DNA of 41,153 nt from Euryarchaeota archaeon UBA130 (GTDB lineage Archaea; Thermoplasmatota; Poseidoniia; Poseidoniales; Thalassarchaeaceae), in assembly GCA_002505775.1 (NCBI GenBank), contig DAVY01000013.1, forward strand, positions 49,685 through 90,837. Reading direction: 5' to 3'. The notes under the pieces were generated by a model, which worked only from the letters and a program-made list of their open reading frames with translations, was not told where the DNA came from and did no database searches. Each line of letters opens with the position of its first letter. Position 1 is the stretch's first letter. Positions 32,059 to 39,899 of this stretch are shown here, piece by piece. The position numbers were made by a program, and so were the translations under genes.

Positions 32059-33321
32059 CTATCTTCTGGATTTTCTTCTATCCCTTCCAGACCCATTTGA
32101 GGACGATTCCTCGACAACTATCTTCCTCCCATTAATCTCGGAGCCATTCATTTCTTTGACAGCAGTCGTACCTTCTTTCCGGGATTGATATGTCACGAAA
32201 GCGAATCCTTTCGACTTCCCAGTATCCCTGTCTTTGGCCAAGTGTACTGATTCAACCTTACCGTGTTTCGAGAAAGCCTCCGTAAGATCCTCCTCCGTCA
32301 ATTCATATGGGAGCCTTCCAATGAAGAGTTTCATGCCCATGGACTCTTCAAGCTTGCTTCTCATCTTTCTGATCACCTCTCTTTCATTGGCTAACTCTTC
32401 TTTTGTGGCCAAGCCTTGTTTTACCTTATCCATGCAGTCCCTGCATCTAATCGGTTTACCGGGGGTTGGCTTGAAAGGGACTTTGGTATTCTCCCCACAC
32501 AGAGTACAGACAGAGTCATGCATCTCCCTTTTTGGCCTGCTAGGGCCCCTAGATCTACCTCTTCCTGATGATCTCATGGATGCCACTCTAGCGGGAATCT
32601 CGTGTCTAGATCCTCTGCGAAAGTCTGCTAGAGGAGAGAGGTATGGCCTAGATCCATCATGGCTTAGATTGGACTCTGCCTCCGGAGACCATCGTTCTCC
32701 AGCGCGATTCAATTTGTAGAGCCCGAAGCCTGTCTCATGACCATGCCCAAAGCCATCTGATAACACCCTGTAGGCGGTGTAGTCACATCTCGAACATTCT
32801 ACGTTAAAGTCGATTTTTCTGTCGGAAGGCTTCAGCAACTCTCCGCATTGTGTGCAAGACGCAGATAGGACGCCCAATGACATATCTCCCTTGGTCGAAG
32901 CCTTCAGTACGGGATCGTCCTTGATGATTTTAGCTCTGACGATATCCCTCATTCTCATTGCATCTCCTGGAGCTGGGATGAACCTATCGACGACTTCAGA
33001 TACATGAATGTCTGCAAAGAGAGTTAGAGCTGGAAGGTCTCTATGCCCCCCCTCCTTGGTCTCGATGTGGAGTACCCTTATTTCGGCCACATTCTCATTT
33101 AGTCTGGTAACCTGTCCTATCACCACATCTCCGACTTCGGGGGTGTTTATTGGAAGCCTAGAGGGATCAATATAGACATTGCCATCCCTATTGGCGACGG
33201 TCCCTGTGAGGGTCGATATGGGCCTACCTTTGATCTCGACAACTCCGCTCCCTAAAGATGCCCCCTCAGGGACAGTTATCGTGGAACCAGGGGTAACCTG
33301 GTCCCCAGTGGTCGCTGACAT
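32059..33321 (-). CDS. Exosome subunit Csl4 fused to zinc ribbons and an RRM domain
   Basis: A 420-residue protein combining three RNA-related parts. Residues 1-200 are Csl4: the N-terminal beta domain (VTPGSTITVPEGASLGSG), an S1 domain (GDVVIGQVTRLNENVAEIRV), and the zinc ribbon CTQCGELL...CSRCDY. A basic RG/RS linker follows, then a second zinc ribbon (CTLCGENTKVPFKP...CRDC). Last comes a complete RRM with RNP2 LFIGRLP and RNP1 KGFAFVTY, ending in a basic tail. Archaeal Csl4 is normally about 180-200 residues without RRM. It should cap the RNA exosome and recruit RNA. The ATG at 33321 is preferred to a TTG at 33351. The internal frame is continuous with no sign of a frameshift. Confidence 0.9.
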   Translation of the reverse strand: MSATTGDQVTPGSTITVPEGASLGSGVVEIKGRPISTLTGTVANRDGNVYIDPSRLPINTPEVGDVVIGQVTRLNENVAEIRVLHIETKEGGHRDLPALTLFADIHVSEVVDRFIPAPGDAMRMRDIVRAKIIKDDPVLKASTKGDMSLGVLSASCTQCGELLKPSDRKIDFNVECSRCDYTAYRVLSDGFGHGHETGFGLYKLNRAGERWSPEAESNLSHDGSRPYLSPLADFRRGSRHEIPARVASMRSSGRGRSRGPSRPKREMHDSVCTLCGENTKVPFKPTPGKPIRCRDCMDKVKQGLATKEELANEREVIRKMRSKLEESMGMKLFIGRLPYELTEEDLTEAFSKHGKVESVHLAKDRDTGKSKGFAFVTYQSRKEGTTAVKEMNGSEINGRKIVVEESSSNGSGRDRRKSRR

Positions 33322-33363
33322 TGTCCCGGCGACCGGCCAACCCCCTATCAACGGTACGGAGGC

Positions 33364-33978
33364 CTAAGGAGGAGACAAACGCCAAAATCCAGCTCTTGTA
33401 GAGCCTCTAGTCATCTTGTGATGCCCATATGAGGCGGGGATCGGAAAATCTGCTTCGCCGTACTTCTCGACATTCCAGTCGATATTCTCAAATCTATTTT
33501 TTATGTGCTTTGCGGAATTATTGTGCATCAAGTGCGTAGTCACCCCCAAAGAGATTATCAAATCTAAAAAATGGGCATCCGCGCCCTCGGTTTGACGACC
33601 CCATGGGGGGTTTGAAATTACTAAATCGATTTCATTGAGAATAGGTACTTCCTTGCCTATTTCGACTTTCTGAATCTCGTAGGTTCCATCTCCCAGTGTA
33701 CCTTTAGCGTTTTTTGTCGCTATTTTACACATTTCCTCGTCCGATTCAACCAAGGTGACAAACCCCGCTCCCAACATCGATGCGCCTATCCCAAGGGTGC
33801 CATTTCCCGCTCCTAGGTCAACTACCCTGCACCCTGGTTTGATATCTCCAAATGCCATGATGTCAAATAGCCACCTTGAGGCTAGCTCTCCAGGGGTAAT
33901 GTATTGCTCCAAATGTGGATCAAGATTTTGCTTTCTTTCCAATTTAGAAAGGGAAATCCCCAATCTCCGCATCCTCAT
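33364..33978 (-). CDS. METTL5-like RNA N6-adenine methyltransferase
   Basis: A 204-residue SAM-dependent methylase of the COG2263/METTL5 type, which in eukaryotes methylates 18S rRNA. The family opening is present (LERKQNLDPHLEQYITPGELASRW), then the SAM motif VVDLGAGNGTLGIGA, the acidic motif VTLVESDEEM, and the catalytic motif IV as SNPPWGRQ (NPPF in METTL5). It lies 42 bases upstream of the Csl4-RRM gene on the same strand. The target is probably rRNA, but a related substrate cannot be excluded. Confidence 0.87.
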   Translation of the reverse strand: MRMRRLGISLSKLERKQNLDPHLEQYITPGELASRWLFDIMAFGDIKPGCRVVDLGAGNGTLGIGASMLGAGFVTLVESDEEMCKIATKNAKGTLGDGTYEIQKVEIGKEVPILNEIDLVISNPPWGRQTEGADAHFLDLIISLGVTTHLMHNNSAKHIKNRFENIDWNVEKYGEADFPIPASYGHHKMTRGSTRAGFWRLSPP

Positions 33979-34010
33979 ACTCTATCTACGTGAGCGATAA
34001 CTGATTATTC

Positions 34011-35132
34011 TTACCGGACATCTTGTCTGATGTAATGCGCAGATGGAGAATCGTGAATTATTCCCTGAGCTAGCATCATCTCGGCCAGGAGGACGCTGTT
34101 TCCAGCGGCTCCACGCACGGTGTTATCTGAAATGACATCGAAACTTGCAACATTGCCAGAAACCCGAATATTTCCAATGTAAACCTCCATTGAGTCTAGG
34201 AGAAAGTTGTTTTCAGATTCAATGGATTGATCAAGTGCGTTAAACACGTCAGAGACGAAGAATATTGGAGATTTCATCCCCGAAGGAAGGTCTATTTTTT
34301 CGACTGAGTTCTGAAACTCTGACCATGTTGTAGTGACTTCGTGGGCACTCACGTCCCTACTGAAGCTCAGAGTTACAGAAGCTGAGTGTCCGAACTCCCT
34401 TCTCACTCTCTTACATTCTACCTCAATCGGGAGAGTGAGTGGCTCAACAATATTGCCGTTGAATTCGCCTAGAATTCTCTTCAACTCACTTTCTACACTG
34501 ATAGACTCCCCTGGGATTGATGGATTTGGAAAGTTACCCTTTCTGGAGTTCTCTAATGTCTTCCTCCCTCCTCCTGAAAGAGACTGTTCCGTGGTAATTA
34601 TTACACTGTCGACAGGTAGAGATCTAATCAGAGGGGCAAGCGAAATTGCCAGGGGGACAACCATGCAATTAGAACAAGAGACTAGCATTCCCCCCTCATA
34701 CTCCGTCTGAGAATCGGTAAGCTTCAGGTGGCCATTGTTCACTTCAGGAACAATTAAGGGAACTTTTTCGGAGTGTCTATGAATCGTGGAATGGCTAATC
34801 ACTACTAAGCCTGACCTGGCCAAATCCTCTTCGATTTGGGAGGCAGGGGAATCTGGCAGGGCTGAGAATACTATGCTGACACCCTCTGAGATAAGCCGCT
34901 TGGCTAAATCTCCTTCCTGCCCAACGCCAGTGACGTAAAGCTCGGGATAATGTGGTCGTGGCTCAGGAAAACTCCACGGGAGTTCCGATATTTTCATTCC
35001 ATTAGACTCCGATGATCCGATTACACATACTGGAGCGAACCAGTGATGGTCTACTAGTCTCTGAAGGAGCCTTTGTGCGACCAAACCTCGTGCACCAAGT
35101 ACAGCGCACTTGACCCTACCAAGGGTACTCAT
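34011..35132 (-). CDS. asd: Aspartate-semialdehyde dehydrogenase
   Basis: Reduces aspartyl phosphate to aspartate semialdehyde with NADPH, feeding lysine, threonine and methionine synthesis. The 373-residue protein has the Rossmann opening CAVLGARGLVAQRLLQRL, the catalytic cysteine in LVSCSNCMVVPLA, and the acid/base histidine in RREFGHSASV. Length and motifs fit the archaeal/fungal branch. The ATG at 35132 lies in an 80-base divergent gap opposite rmuC. It is the first gene of a minus-strand run with the RNA genes; no aspartokinase or homoserine dehydrogenase is nearby. Confidence 0.92.
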   Translation of the reverse strand: MSTLGRVKCAVLGARGLVAQRLLQRLVDHHWFAPVCVIGSSESNGMKISELPWSFPEPRPHYPELYVTGVGQEGDLAKRLISEGVSIVFSALPDSPASQIEEDLARSGLVVISHSTIHRHSEKVPLIVPEVNNGHLKLTDSQTEYEGGMLVSCSNCMVVPLAISLAPLIRSLPVDSVIITTEQSLSGGGRKTLENSRKGNFPNPSIPGESISVESELKRILGEFNGNIVEPLTLPIEVECKRVRREFGHSASVTLSFSRDVSAHEVTTTWSEFQNSVEKIDLPSGMKSPIFFVSDVFNALDQSIESENNFLLDSMEVYIGNIRVSGNVASFDVISDNTVRGAAGNSVLLAEMMLAQGIIHDSPSAHYIRQDVR

Positions 35133-35169
35133 GCAAACGCGAAAGTGGGTTCGGCCTATGAAGGAGTGT

Positions 35170-35184
35170 TTTTATGAATAATTA
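35170..35184 (+). promoter_or_regulatory. TATA-like element upstream of rmuC
   Basis: TTTATGAATAATTAA is centred about 35 bases upstream of the ATG at 35212, with its 3' end at -28, compatible with transcription starting at or just before that ATG. It is one reason for preferring 35212 over the ATG at 35185. Confidence 0.4.
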
Positions 35185-35211
35185 ATGAACCGCCAGCAAT
35201 GCTCTATTTTT

Positions 35212-36216
35212 ATGGAAGCAGAGGTGGCCATCATAATAGCGGGAATCGTCATCATAATCATCCTGATGTTCGTCAATCTCATTATTTTGAATGGAAAGAA
35301 GGATGCCCTCCCTCCACCTACTGCCTTGGAAATTGGTCAGGCTTTGAAATTTCCAACTACTGCCGAGATTGCCGCTTCACTAAATATCCCTACAACTGAG
35401 GACATGCGAACGGCTTTGGGGGCCAGCTTTACTGGAGAGGGGGGTTTTTCCGAGAGGATCGGGGCCTTTACCACCTTATCCTCAGAGATGACAGAGGCTA
35501 CGAAAAAGTTCAATCAAATGGTGGCCACTAAAAGCAAGCGAGCGGCATGGGGTGAGTGGCACCTTGATGAGGAGCTGAGAGAGGCCTTTCCTAATGTCAA
35601 AATTAGATCTGAAGTCAAGGAATTAGGTAATCTGAAACCCGATGCTCACCTTAGGACCCCTGATGGGAAGATATTGATCGTAGATTCGAAATTCGTGTAT
35701 GACACCTACGACAAGATACAGAATACCCCTGCAACTCAAATTGAAGGTTTGAGGAAGCTCCAAACAAGATTTAGAGAAGACGTCAAAGGCCACGTTGACA
35801 AGATAAAGACGGATTATGTTCAACCTGGTAAGGGTACCCATGAGGTGGCTTACATGTATATCCCATCGATGGCAGTTTACGAATACCTAGTCGAGCATGA
35901 ATCAGGTACAGTACGTTGGGCGGCCTCGCAGGGAGTCGTGATTTGCTCCCCAGTTAATCTCATGGCTAATATGCACATGATGGAGATTGTCAGGATGGCA
36001 CAGAACATGACGAGTTTACATAATGAGATTCTCGATGCTCACCTGAGGATAAAGAAGAGTTTTGGAGAATTTGATGATGAATACAAGAAGCTCAGCGATC
36101 ATCTCAGAAAAGCGGTTAACAAAAGGGATGAAGTATCTGCTCTAAGGGAGGCACTTGGTTCAGAGATCGATGGCTTATCCTTAATCGACAAGTCGATTAG
36201 CGAAGAAGCGGACTGA
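35212..36216 (+). CDS. rmuC: RmuC family protein
   Basis: A 334-residue protein of the RmuC family (limits DNA inversions in E. coli; nuclease-like core). An N-terminal transmembrane helix (AEVAIIIAGIVIIIILMFV) is followed by a short linker or coiled coil and the core motifs WGEWHLDEEL, PDAHLRTPDGKILIVDSKF (with the acidic and lysine residues of the PD-(D/E)XK-like site) and AYMYIPSMAVYEYL. It is shorter than bacterial RmuC (about 400-500), mainly in the coiled coil. The ATG at 35212 starts just before the membrane helix; an ATG at 35185 would add nine residues. Its stop overlaps the M23 peptidase start (TGATG). Confidence 0.88.
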   Translation: MEAEVAIIIAGIVIIIILMFVNLIILNGKKDALPPPTALEIGQALKFPTTAEIAASLNIPTTEDMRTALGASFTGEGGFSERIGAFTTLSSEMTEATKKFNQMVATKSKRAAWGEWHLDEELREAFPNVKIRSEVKELGNLKPDAHLRTPDGKILIVDSKFVYDTYDKIQNTPATQIEGLRKLQTRFREDVKGHVDKIKTDYVQPGKGTHEVAYMYIPSMAVYEYLVEHESGTVRWAASQGVVICSPVNLMANMHMMEIVRMAQNMTSLHNEILDAHLRIKKSFGEFDDEYKKLSDHLRKAVNKRDEVSALREALGSEIDGLSLIDKSISEEAD

Positions 36217-36842
36217 TGGGGAATAGTAGTGATGAAATCAGCATGCCCCCTGGGAATGTCATGGTCGCTTGGCTTACGGGGAATTATCATCCTGTAGTTT
36301 TCCTCCCTGATGAGTACGAGGTGAGAGATTTCACTACAGGGAATTACACTCCTTCTGAATGTGATTTTGATATCGGAAGATATGACGAATTGCGCCCCGG
36401 CATGTACGAAACAGAGCTATTCTCCGATGGAAGATTTCTACATGTGGGAATCGATATTGGTGCTCCCGTTGGAACACCATGTATGGCATTTGATGACGGT
36501 GAAATAGCCCATTTTGGTTACAATCCAGATGATGGGGACTATGGAAACGTGATAGTTACCAAGCATATGGTTGGCATCACGCCAGTATGGGCGCTCTATG
36601 GGCATTTGTGCTCGGAGTCAATCAAGGGAAAGGAGGTCGGCCAGAAAATTTCCAAGGGAGAGGTAATTTGCTGGATGGGTGACAAGCATGAGAATGGAGG
36701 ATGGGAGCCTCACCTTCACTTCCAATTGTCCCTTGTGGAACCGGGGACTCATGACATGCCGGGTGTTGTCTCTCCGGAGAACCGATTGGAGGCCCTTGCC
36801 AAATATCCTGATCCAAGGTTGGTTCTAGGGCCGATCTACTGA
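36216..36842 (+). CDS. M23-family (LytM-type) metallopeptidase domain protein
   Basis: A 208-residue protein with the zinc-peptidase core intact: His and Asp in FLHVGIDIGAPVGTP, ALYGHLC, and the HxH pair in EPHLHFQLS. M23 enzymes cut peptide cross-links in bacterial peptidoglycan, yet archaea lack that polymer. I see no signal peptide or membrane helix, so a cytoplasmic role is likely. It is translationally coupled to rmuC. Possible roles are cleavage of an unrelated peptide or polymer, or action on prey or neighbouring bacterial walls if exported by another route. The end overlaps the convergent PGI/PMI gene by seven bases. Confidence 0.85.
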   Translation: MGNSSDEISMPPGNVMVAWLTGNYHPVVFLPDEYEVRDFTTGNYTPSECDFDIGRYDELRPGMYETELFSDGRFLHVGIDIGAPVGTPCMAFDDGEIAHFGYNPDDGDYGNVIVTKHMVGITPVWALYGHLCSESIKGKEVGQKISKGEVICWMGDKHENGGWEPHLHFQLSLVEPGTHDMPGVVSPENRLEALAKYPDPRLVLGPIY

Positions 36843-37879
36843 ATTTCGGAAAGATGCCTCTTCAATCTTGGAATCGGGTCCATGGACGTTGGATTCACCC
36901 CTCTGATTAACGCCAGAGAAACCGAGATCCAGTCAGATAAGTGGGCAGCATAAATCATCCTCTCAAGGAGAGTGTTTCCCTCACAGAAAATTTTCCAAAC
37001 GTTTTTTCTGTCCAAATTTTCTTCCATCCAAGCAATCCTGGAATCGGTTCTATCATCCAGACCCTCACAAATCATGAGGACTAGGGCCCTCTCAACATTT
37101 GAGTCATTATACCATGCTACTATCTCATTGTGATTCATTTCTGGCACTACCGAATATTTTGCGAAGGCTTCAGAGTTCTCATTAATCTGACATGTTAACC
37201 TGTATGCAGGAGCTTCGAGTACCCTCGGGCAAACTATGCCTATCTCCATCTCAAATAAATTCCTCGCAAGAGCCTCAGACATCCCATCCCCTCCGACAAA
37301 ATCCAGCGTCTTGGAAGACTCCCTGAGCCTTGTGATCATTTCCCGTAATTCATCCTCCTGTGGACGATTGAGGATGCCCAGGGACCAGCAAATAGCTAGT
37401 TGGGCTCCAAGAATGTGTCCAAATGCAGATCTGGGCATCTGCCCCCTTGGAATTGATACATGGGAGGCTTCCTGATACATGGCCAAAATCTCGGCCATGT
37501 CGCCTCCGGAGGATATTCCAATGACTGTACCGCCAGATTCCAACGCTTCGTTGATCCCGCTGAGTGTCTCCTCGGTATTTCCGGAATATGAGGTTGCAAT
37601 GACCAGCCACTCCGGCCCCCACCAGCTAGGTAACGAGTAATCATTCCAAACAACAAATGGGAGGCCACCATCCTCTTCTGAGATAGTTTTCAGAAATTTT
37701 CCAGAGGCGCCAGATCCGCCCATGCCGAGGAAAATCACACCAGTCCAGTCAGAATCTGATTCCAAATCGACATCGATTCTCATGGCAGATTCTAGGTCGT
37801 CGACGAACGACCTAGTAAACTCACACATTCCCTCATCGTCAAGTGTCTTTTCCAAGTATTCGAGTGTGTCTTCGGTCAC
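36836..37879 (-). CDS. Bifunctional phosphoglucose/phosphomannose isomerase
   Basis: Interconverts fructose 6-phosphate with glucose 6-phosphate or mannose 6-phosphate. The 347-residue protein contains two SIS domains, with GMGGSGASGK and SYSGNTEETL in the first, PRSAFGH at the active site, and the catalytic Glu/His cluster in PEMNHNEIVAWY. This is the archaeal/actinobacterial PGI/PMI type. It starts one base after the NMD3 stop on the same strand, so it is probably co-transcribed with NMD3. Confidence 0.92.
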   Translation of the reverse strand: MTEDTLEYLEKTLDDEGMCEFTRSFVDDLESAMRIDVDLESDSDWTGVIFLGMGGSGASGKFLKTISEEDGGLPFVVWNDYSLPSWWGPEWLVIATSYSGNTEETLSGINEALESGGTVIGISSGGDMAEILAMYQEASHVSIPRGQMPRSAFGHILGAQLAICWSLGILNRPQEDELREMITRLRESSKTLDFVGGDGMSEALARNLFEMEIGIVCPRVLEAPAYRLTCQINENSEAFAKYSVVPEMNHNEIVAWYNDSNVERALVLMICEGLDDRTDSRIAWMEENLDRKNVWKIFCEGNTLLERMIYAAHLSDWISVSLALIRGVNPTSMDPIPRLKRHLSEIQ

Positions 37880-37880
37880 T

Positions 37881-38927
37881 TCAAGTCCTCCTTGACGGCA
37901 CCGCTAACCACTCGTCCTGTATGAAGCCAATGCGAATAGATTTTGATTCGGGGTCATCATCGTATGGTAGTGCTACTGTGACAACTTTGTAATCCAACGG
38001 TTCCATAACTTCTACTGCCGAGCTGTCTCTATTCAGTATTTCAACTATGAATTGCTCACTTTCAGGACAAATGACCACAGAGTCTTCCATATCTCTCCAT
38101 GAGGCTCCGGATCTCTCGAATCTCTCCATTTTCTTCAGAATTGGGCCGTCCTTTTGCCAGCTGTCCACGACCCAGAGGTGTTTTCTGAACCTTACAACAT
38201 CACCAATTCCGTACGCTGGTTTTCTATAGCTTAATGTGAGTCTAGTAACCTCAATACCATCATTAGCACCGACTACTGTTGAGGTTTCCTTTACTGTTCC
38301 TCCAAATTTTCTAACTAAGTTTCTCGCCCATCTTCTTGCCATGGCTTTAGATCCTAATTTCAAGTCCCACCCTCCTGTAACTGGACCTTCTTCAGAGATG
38401 AAGAACATTTGATCTGCCTCCATTTCGGAAAGCATCTCATCGAGAGTCTCCCTTAGTGATTTCAACTCGGACTCGGAGAGCCTTCTTCCTGCTGACCTCA
38501 ATTGCATTACAGCCTCAAAGTAGGAACCTGCCTTTCTAGTGCAAGTAGGGCAGACGGCATTGCTTGTTTGTAGCAGTACCTCGTGGGAATCAGAAAAATC
38601 GCAATTCTCTATCTTTCCCGAGACATTTACGTGAAGCCTGTTAGTTCTTTCATCGATTTCTTCTACTGCAAAATCAACGGAGACCTGCTTGGCCCTATCC
38701 TCGACACGAAGATTTGCCCTTATTCTCAGGTCGGCCAAATCATAAGCCCCTATTTCGGACCATCTTCCTCTAATCTCATGGAATCCGCATTTTGAGCATC
38801 TGTCTTGTTGGATTCTTTCTGAAATCACGGATAGCTGTGTCCTCTCCCTAAGACATGCTTCGCACAATCTATCTGAGGTCAGGGGCGGCGGTCCGCCACA
38901 AACAATGCAAAACTCCCCGTCAGCCAT
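37881..38927 (-). CDS. NMD3-like ribosome-biogenesis protein
   Basis: Archaeal homologue of eukaryotic Nmd3, the 60S export adaptor; in archaea it presumably acts in large-subunit maturation. The 348-residue protein opens with zinc motifs CIVCGG...CEAC and CSKCGF, has a third pair VCPTCTRKAG, and continues with the beta-rich middle and C-terminal regions (YGIGDVVRFRKHLWVVDSW). The ATG at 38927 has GGGAG five bases upstream and gives the family's usual N-terminus; upstream in-frame ATGs at 38951 and 38981 lack this. It precedes the isomerase gene by a single base. Confidence 0.9.
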   Translation of the reverse strand: MADGEFCIVCGGPPPLTSDRLCEACLRERTQLSVISERIQQDRCSKCGFHEIRGRWSEIGAYDLADLRIRANLRVEDRAKQVSVDFAVEEIDERTNRLHVNVSGKIENCDFSDSHEVLLQTSNAVCPTCTRKAGSYFEAVMQLRSAGRRLSESELKSLRETLDEMLSEMEADQMFFISEEGPVTGGWDLKLGSKAMARRWARNLVRKFGGTVKETSTVVGANDGIEVTRLTLSYRKPAYGIGDVVRFRKHLWVVDSWQKDGPILKKMERFERSGASWRDMEDSVVICPESEQFIVEILNRDSSAVEVMEPLDYKVVTVALPYDDDPESKSIRIGFIQDEWLAVPSRRT

Positions 38928-38999
38928 GCCTCTCCCATCAAATGCGCCCATGCTCGCAGTTAGAAGGGTTGCCAATAGCAATTATTCTTGTTTTGGACT

Positions 39000-39140
39000 C
39001 TATTCCTCCTCAATGGAAGTGGAATATTCACTGATCCTAGATGTCAAAAATACTATTCTCGATCGTAGATGGTTCACGTAAAATGCGATTATAGCTGACA
39101 TTATGCCGTATGCCATTACCAGCTCTGCAGTACCTGACAT
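39000..39140 (-). CDS. ccmD: CcmD-like small membrane protein of cytochrome c maturation
   Basis: A 46-residue protein with one transmembrane helix (ELVMAYGIMSAIIAFYV) followed by a basic and then acidic tail, the size and topology of CcmD, which helps release haem-loaded CcmE from CcmABC. The ATG at 39140 has AGGTGA about five bases upstream. It starts eight bases after ccmC, the standard ccmC-ccmD order. Sequence alone would not identify it; the position does. Confidence 0.65.
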   Translation of the reverse strand: MSGTAELVMAYGIMSAIIAFYVNHLRSRIVFLTSRISEYSTSIEEE

Positions 39141-39148
39141 TAACTCAC

Positions 39149-39859
39149 CTAATCCAACCTTCTCTTGGCTTTCTCGGCCGTGTCTTCGAGTCTCAGCACC
39201 GAATCGCTCAGCATCCAAAGACCGACAAATAATACCATGAAAGATACGGTTCCAAACATCAGTACAGTTCTCATCAGAGGATCTAGTCCAGTACCCTCTC
39301 CATCTACCACAACTATTCCCGGATGCCTCTTTTGGTACAAAGTCGTGGCAATGGCTGTTATTGGCACTAAAGCGAAACCGAACAGACCTATCGCAGCGAG
39401 AGTGTCCCTAGTCTCCTGCCCATCGGGCTGGGATCTCCTTGAAAGAACCAGGAATAATGCTACCCCGGTGAGCAGGGCGAAGGTATTGAGCCTGAGATCT
39501 CCCCAATCCCACGGAACGCCCCATTCCACCGAGCCCCAAATAGGTCCCGAAGTGACTACACCTGCACCAAAAAGAAGCCCTAGATCTGAGCCTGTAGATA
39601 CCCATCTCCACCCCCATTCTGATCTATTTCTATACCATGACAAGGCCCCGACAAATAGCATACTAAAGGCAAGAAAAGACGACCATGCAAAAGGTACGTG
39701 CCAGTAGAATATCCTTTGTGCCTCAGGGGCGTTCCAAGCCATGGGATCGACACCAGGAGCATAGAAAATTCCCAACAATGCTGTACAAATTATACCCAAT
39801 ATCCCCATTGAGGTCACTATGATTCCATTCCTTATCCTCACAGATAGGTCGGGGTGCAT
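39149..39859 (-). CDS. ccmC: Cytochrome c maturation / haem handling protein CcmC
   Basis: A 236-residue membrane protein with six hydrophobic segments. The haem-handling tryptophan-rich WWD motif appears as EWGVPWDWGDLRL, with flanking conserved histidines in FYWHVPFAW (first) and QKRHPGIVV (second). It presents haem to the chaperone CcmE. The ATG at 39859 is preferred over a TTG at 39880. It lies between the ccmAB fusion and ccmD on the same strand; CcmE, CcmF and CcmH are not in the window and may lie elsewhere. Confidence 0.92.
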   Translation of the reverse strand: MHPDLSVRIRNGIIVTSMGILGIICTALLGIFYAPGVDPMAWNAPEAQRIFYWHVPFAWSSFLAFSMLFVGALSWYRNRSEWGWRWVSTGSDLGLLFGAGVVTSGPIWGSVEWGVPWDWGDLRLNTFALLTGVALFLVLSRRSQPDGQETRDTLAAIGLFGFALVPITAIATTLYQKRHPGIVVVDGEGTGLDPLMRTVLMFGTVSFMVLFVGLWMLSDSVLRLEDTAEKAKRRLD

Positions 39860-39899
39860 CACTACAACCCAGAAGCCCAACAGTCAAGAATGCTGTTCT

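Noticed and set aside
36216..36842. M23 protein as evidence for peptidoglycan in the host
   Set aside because: No other wall-synthesis gene is present, and the other genes are clearly archaeal; the domain alone does not imply a murein wall.
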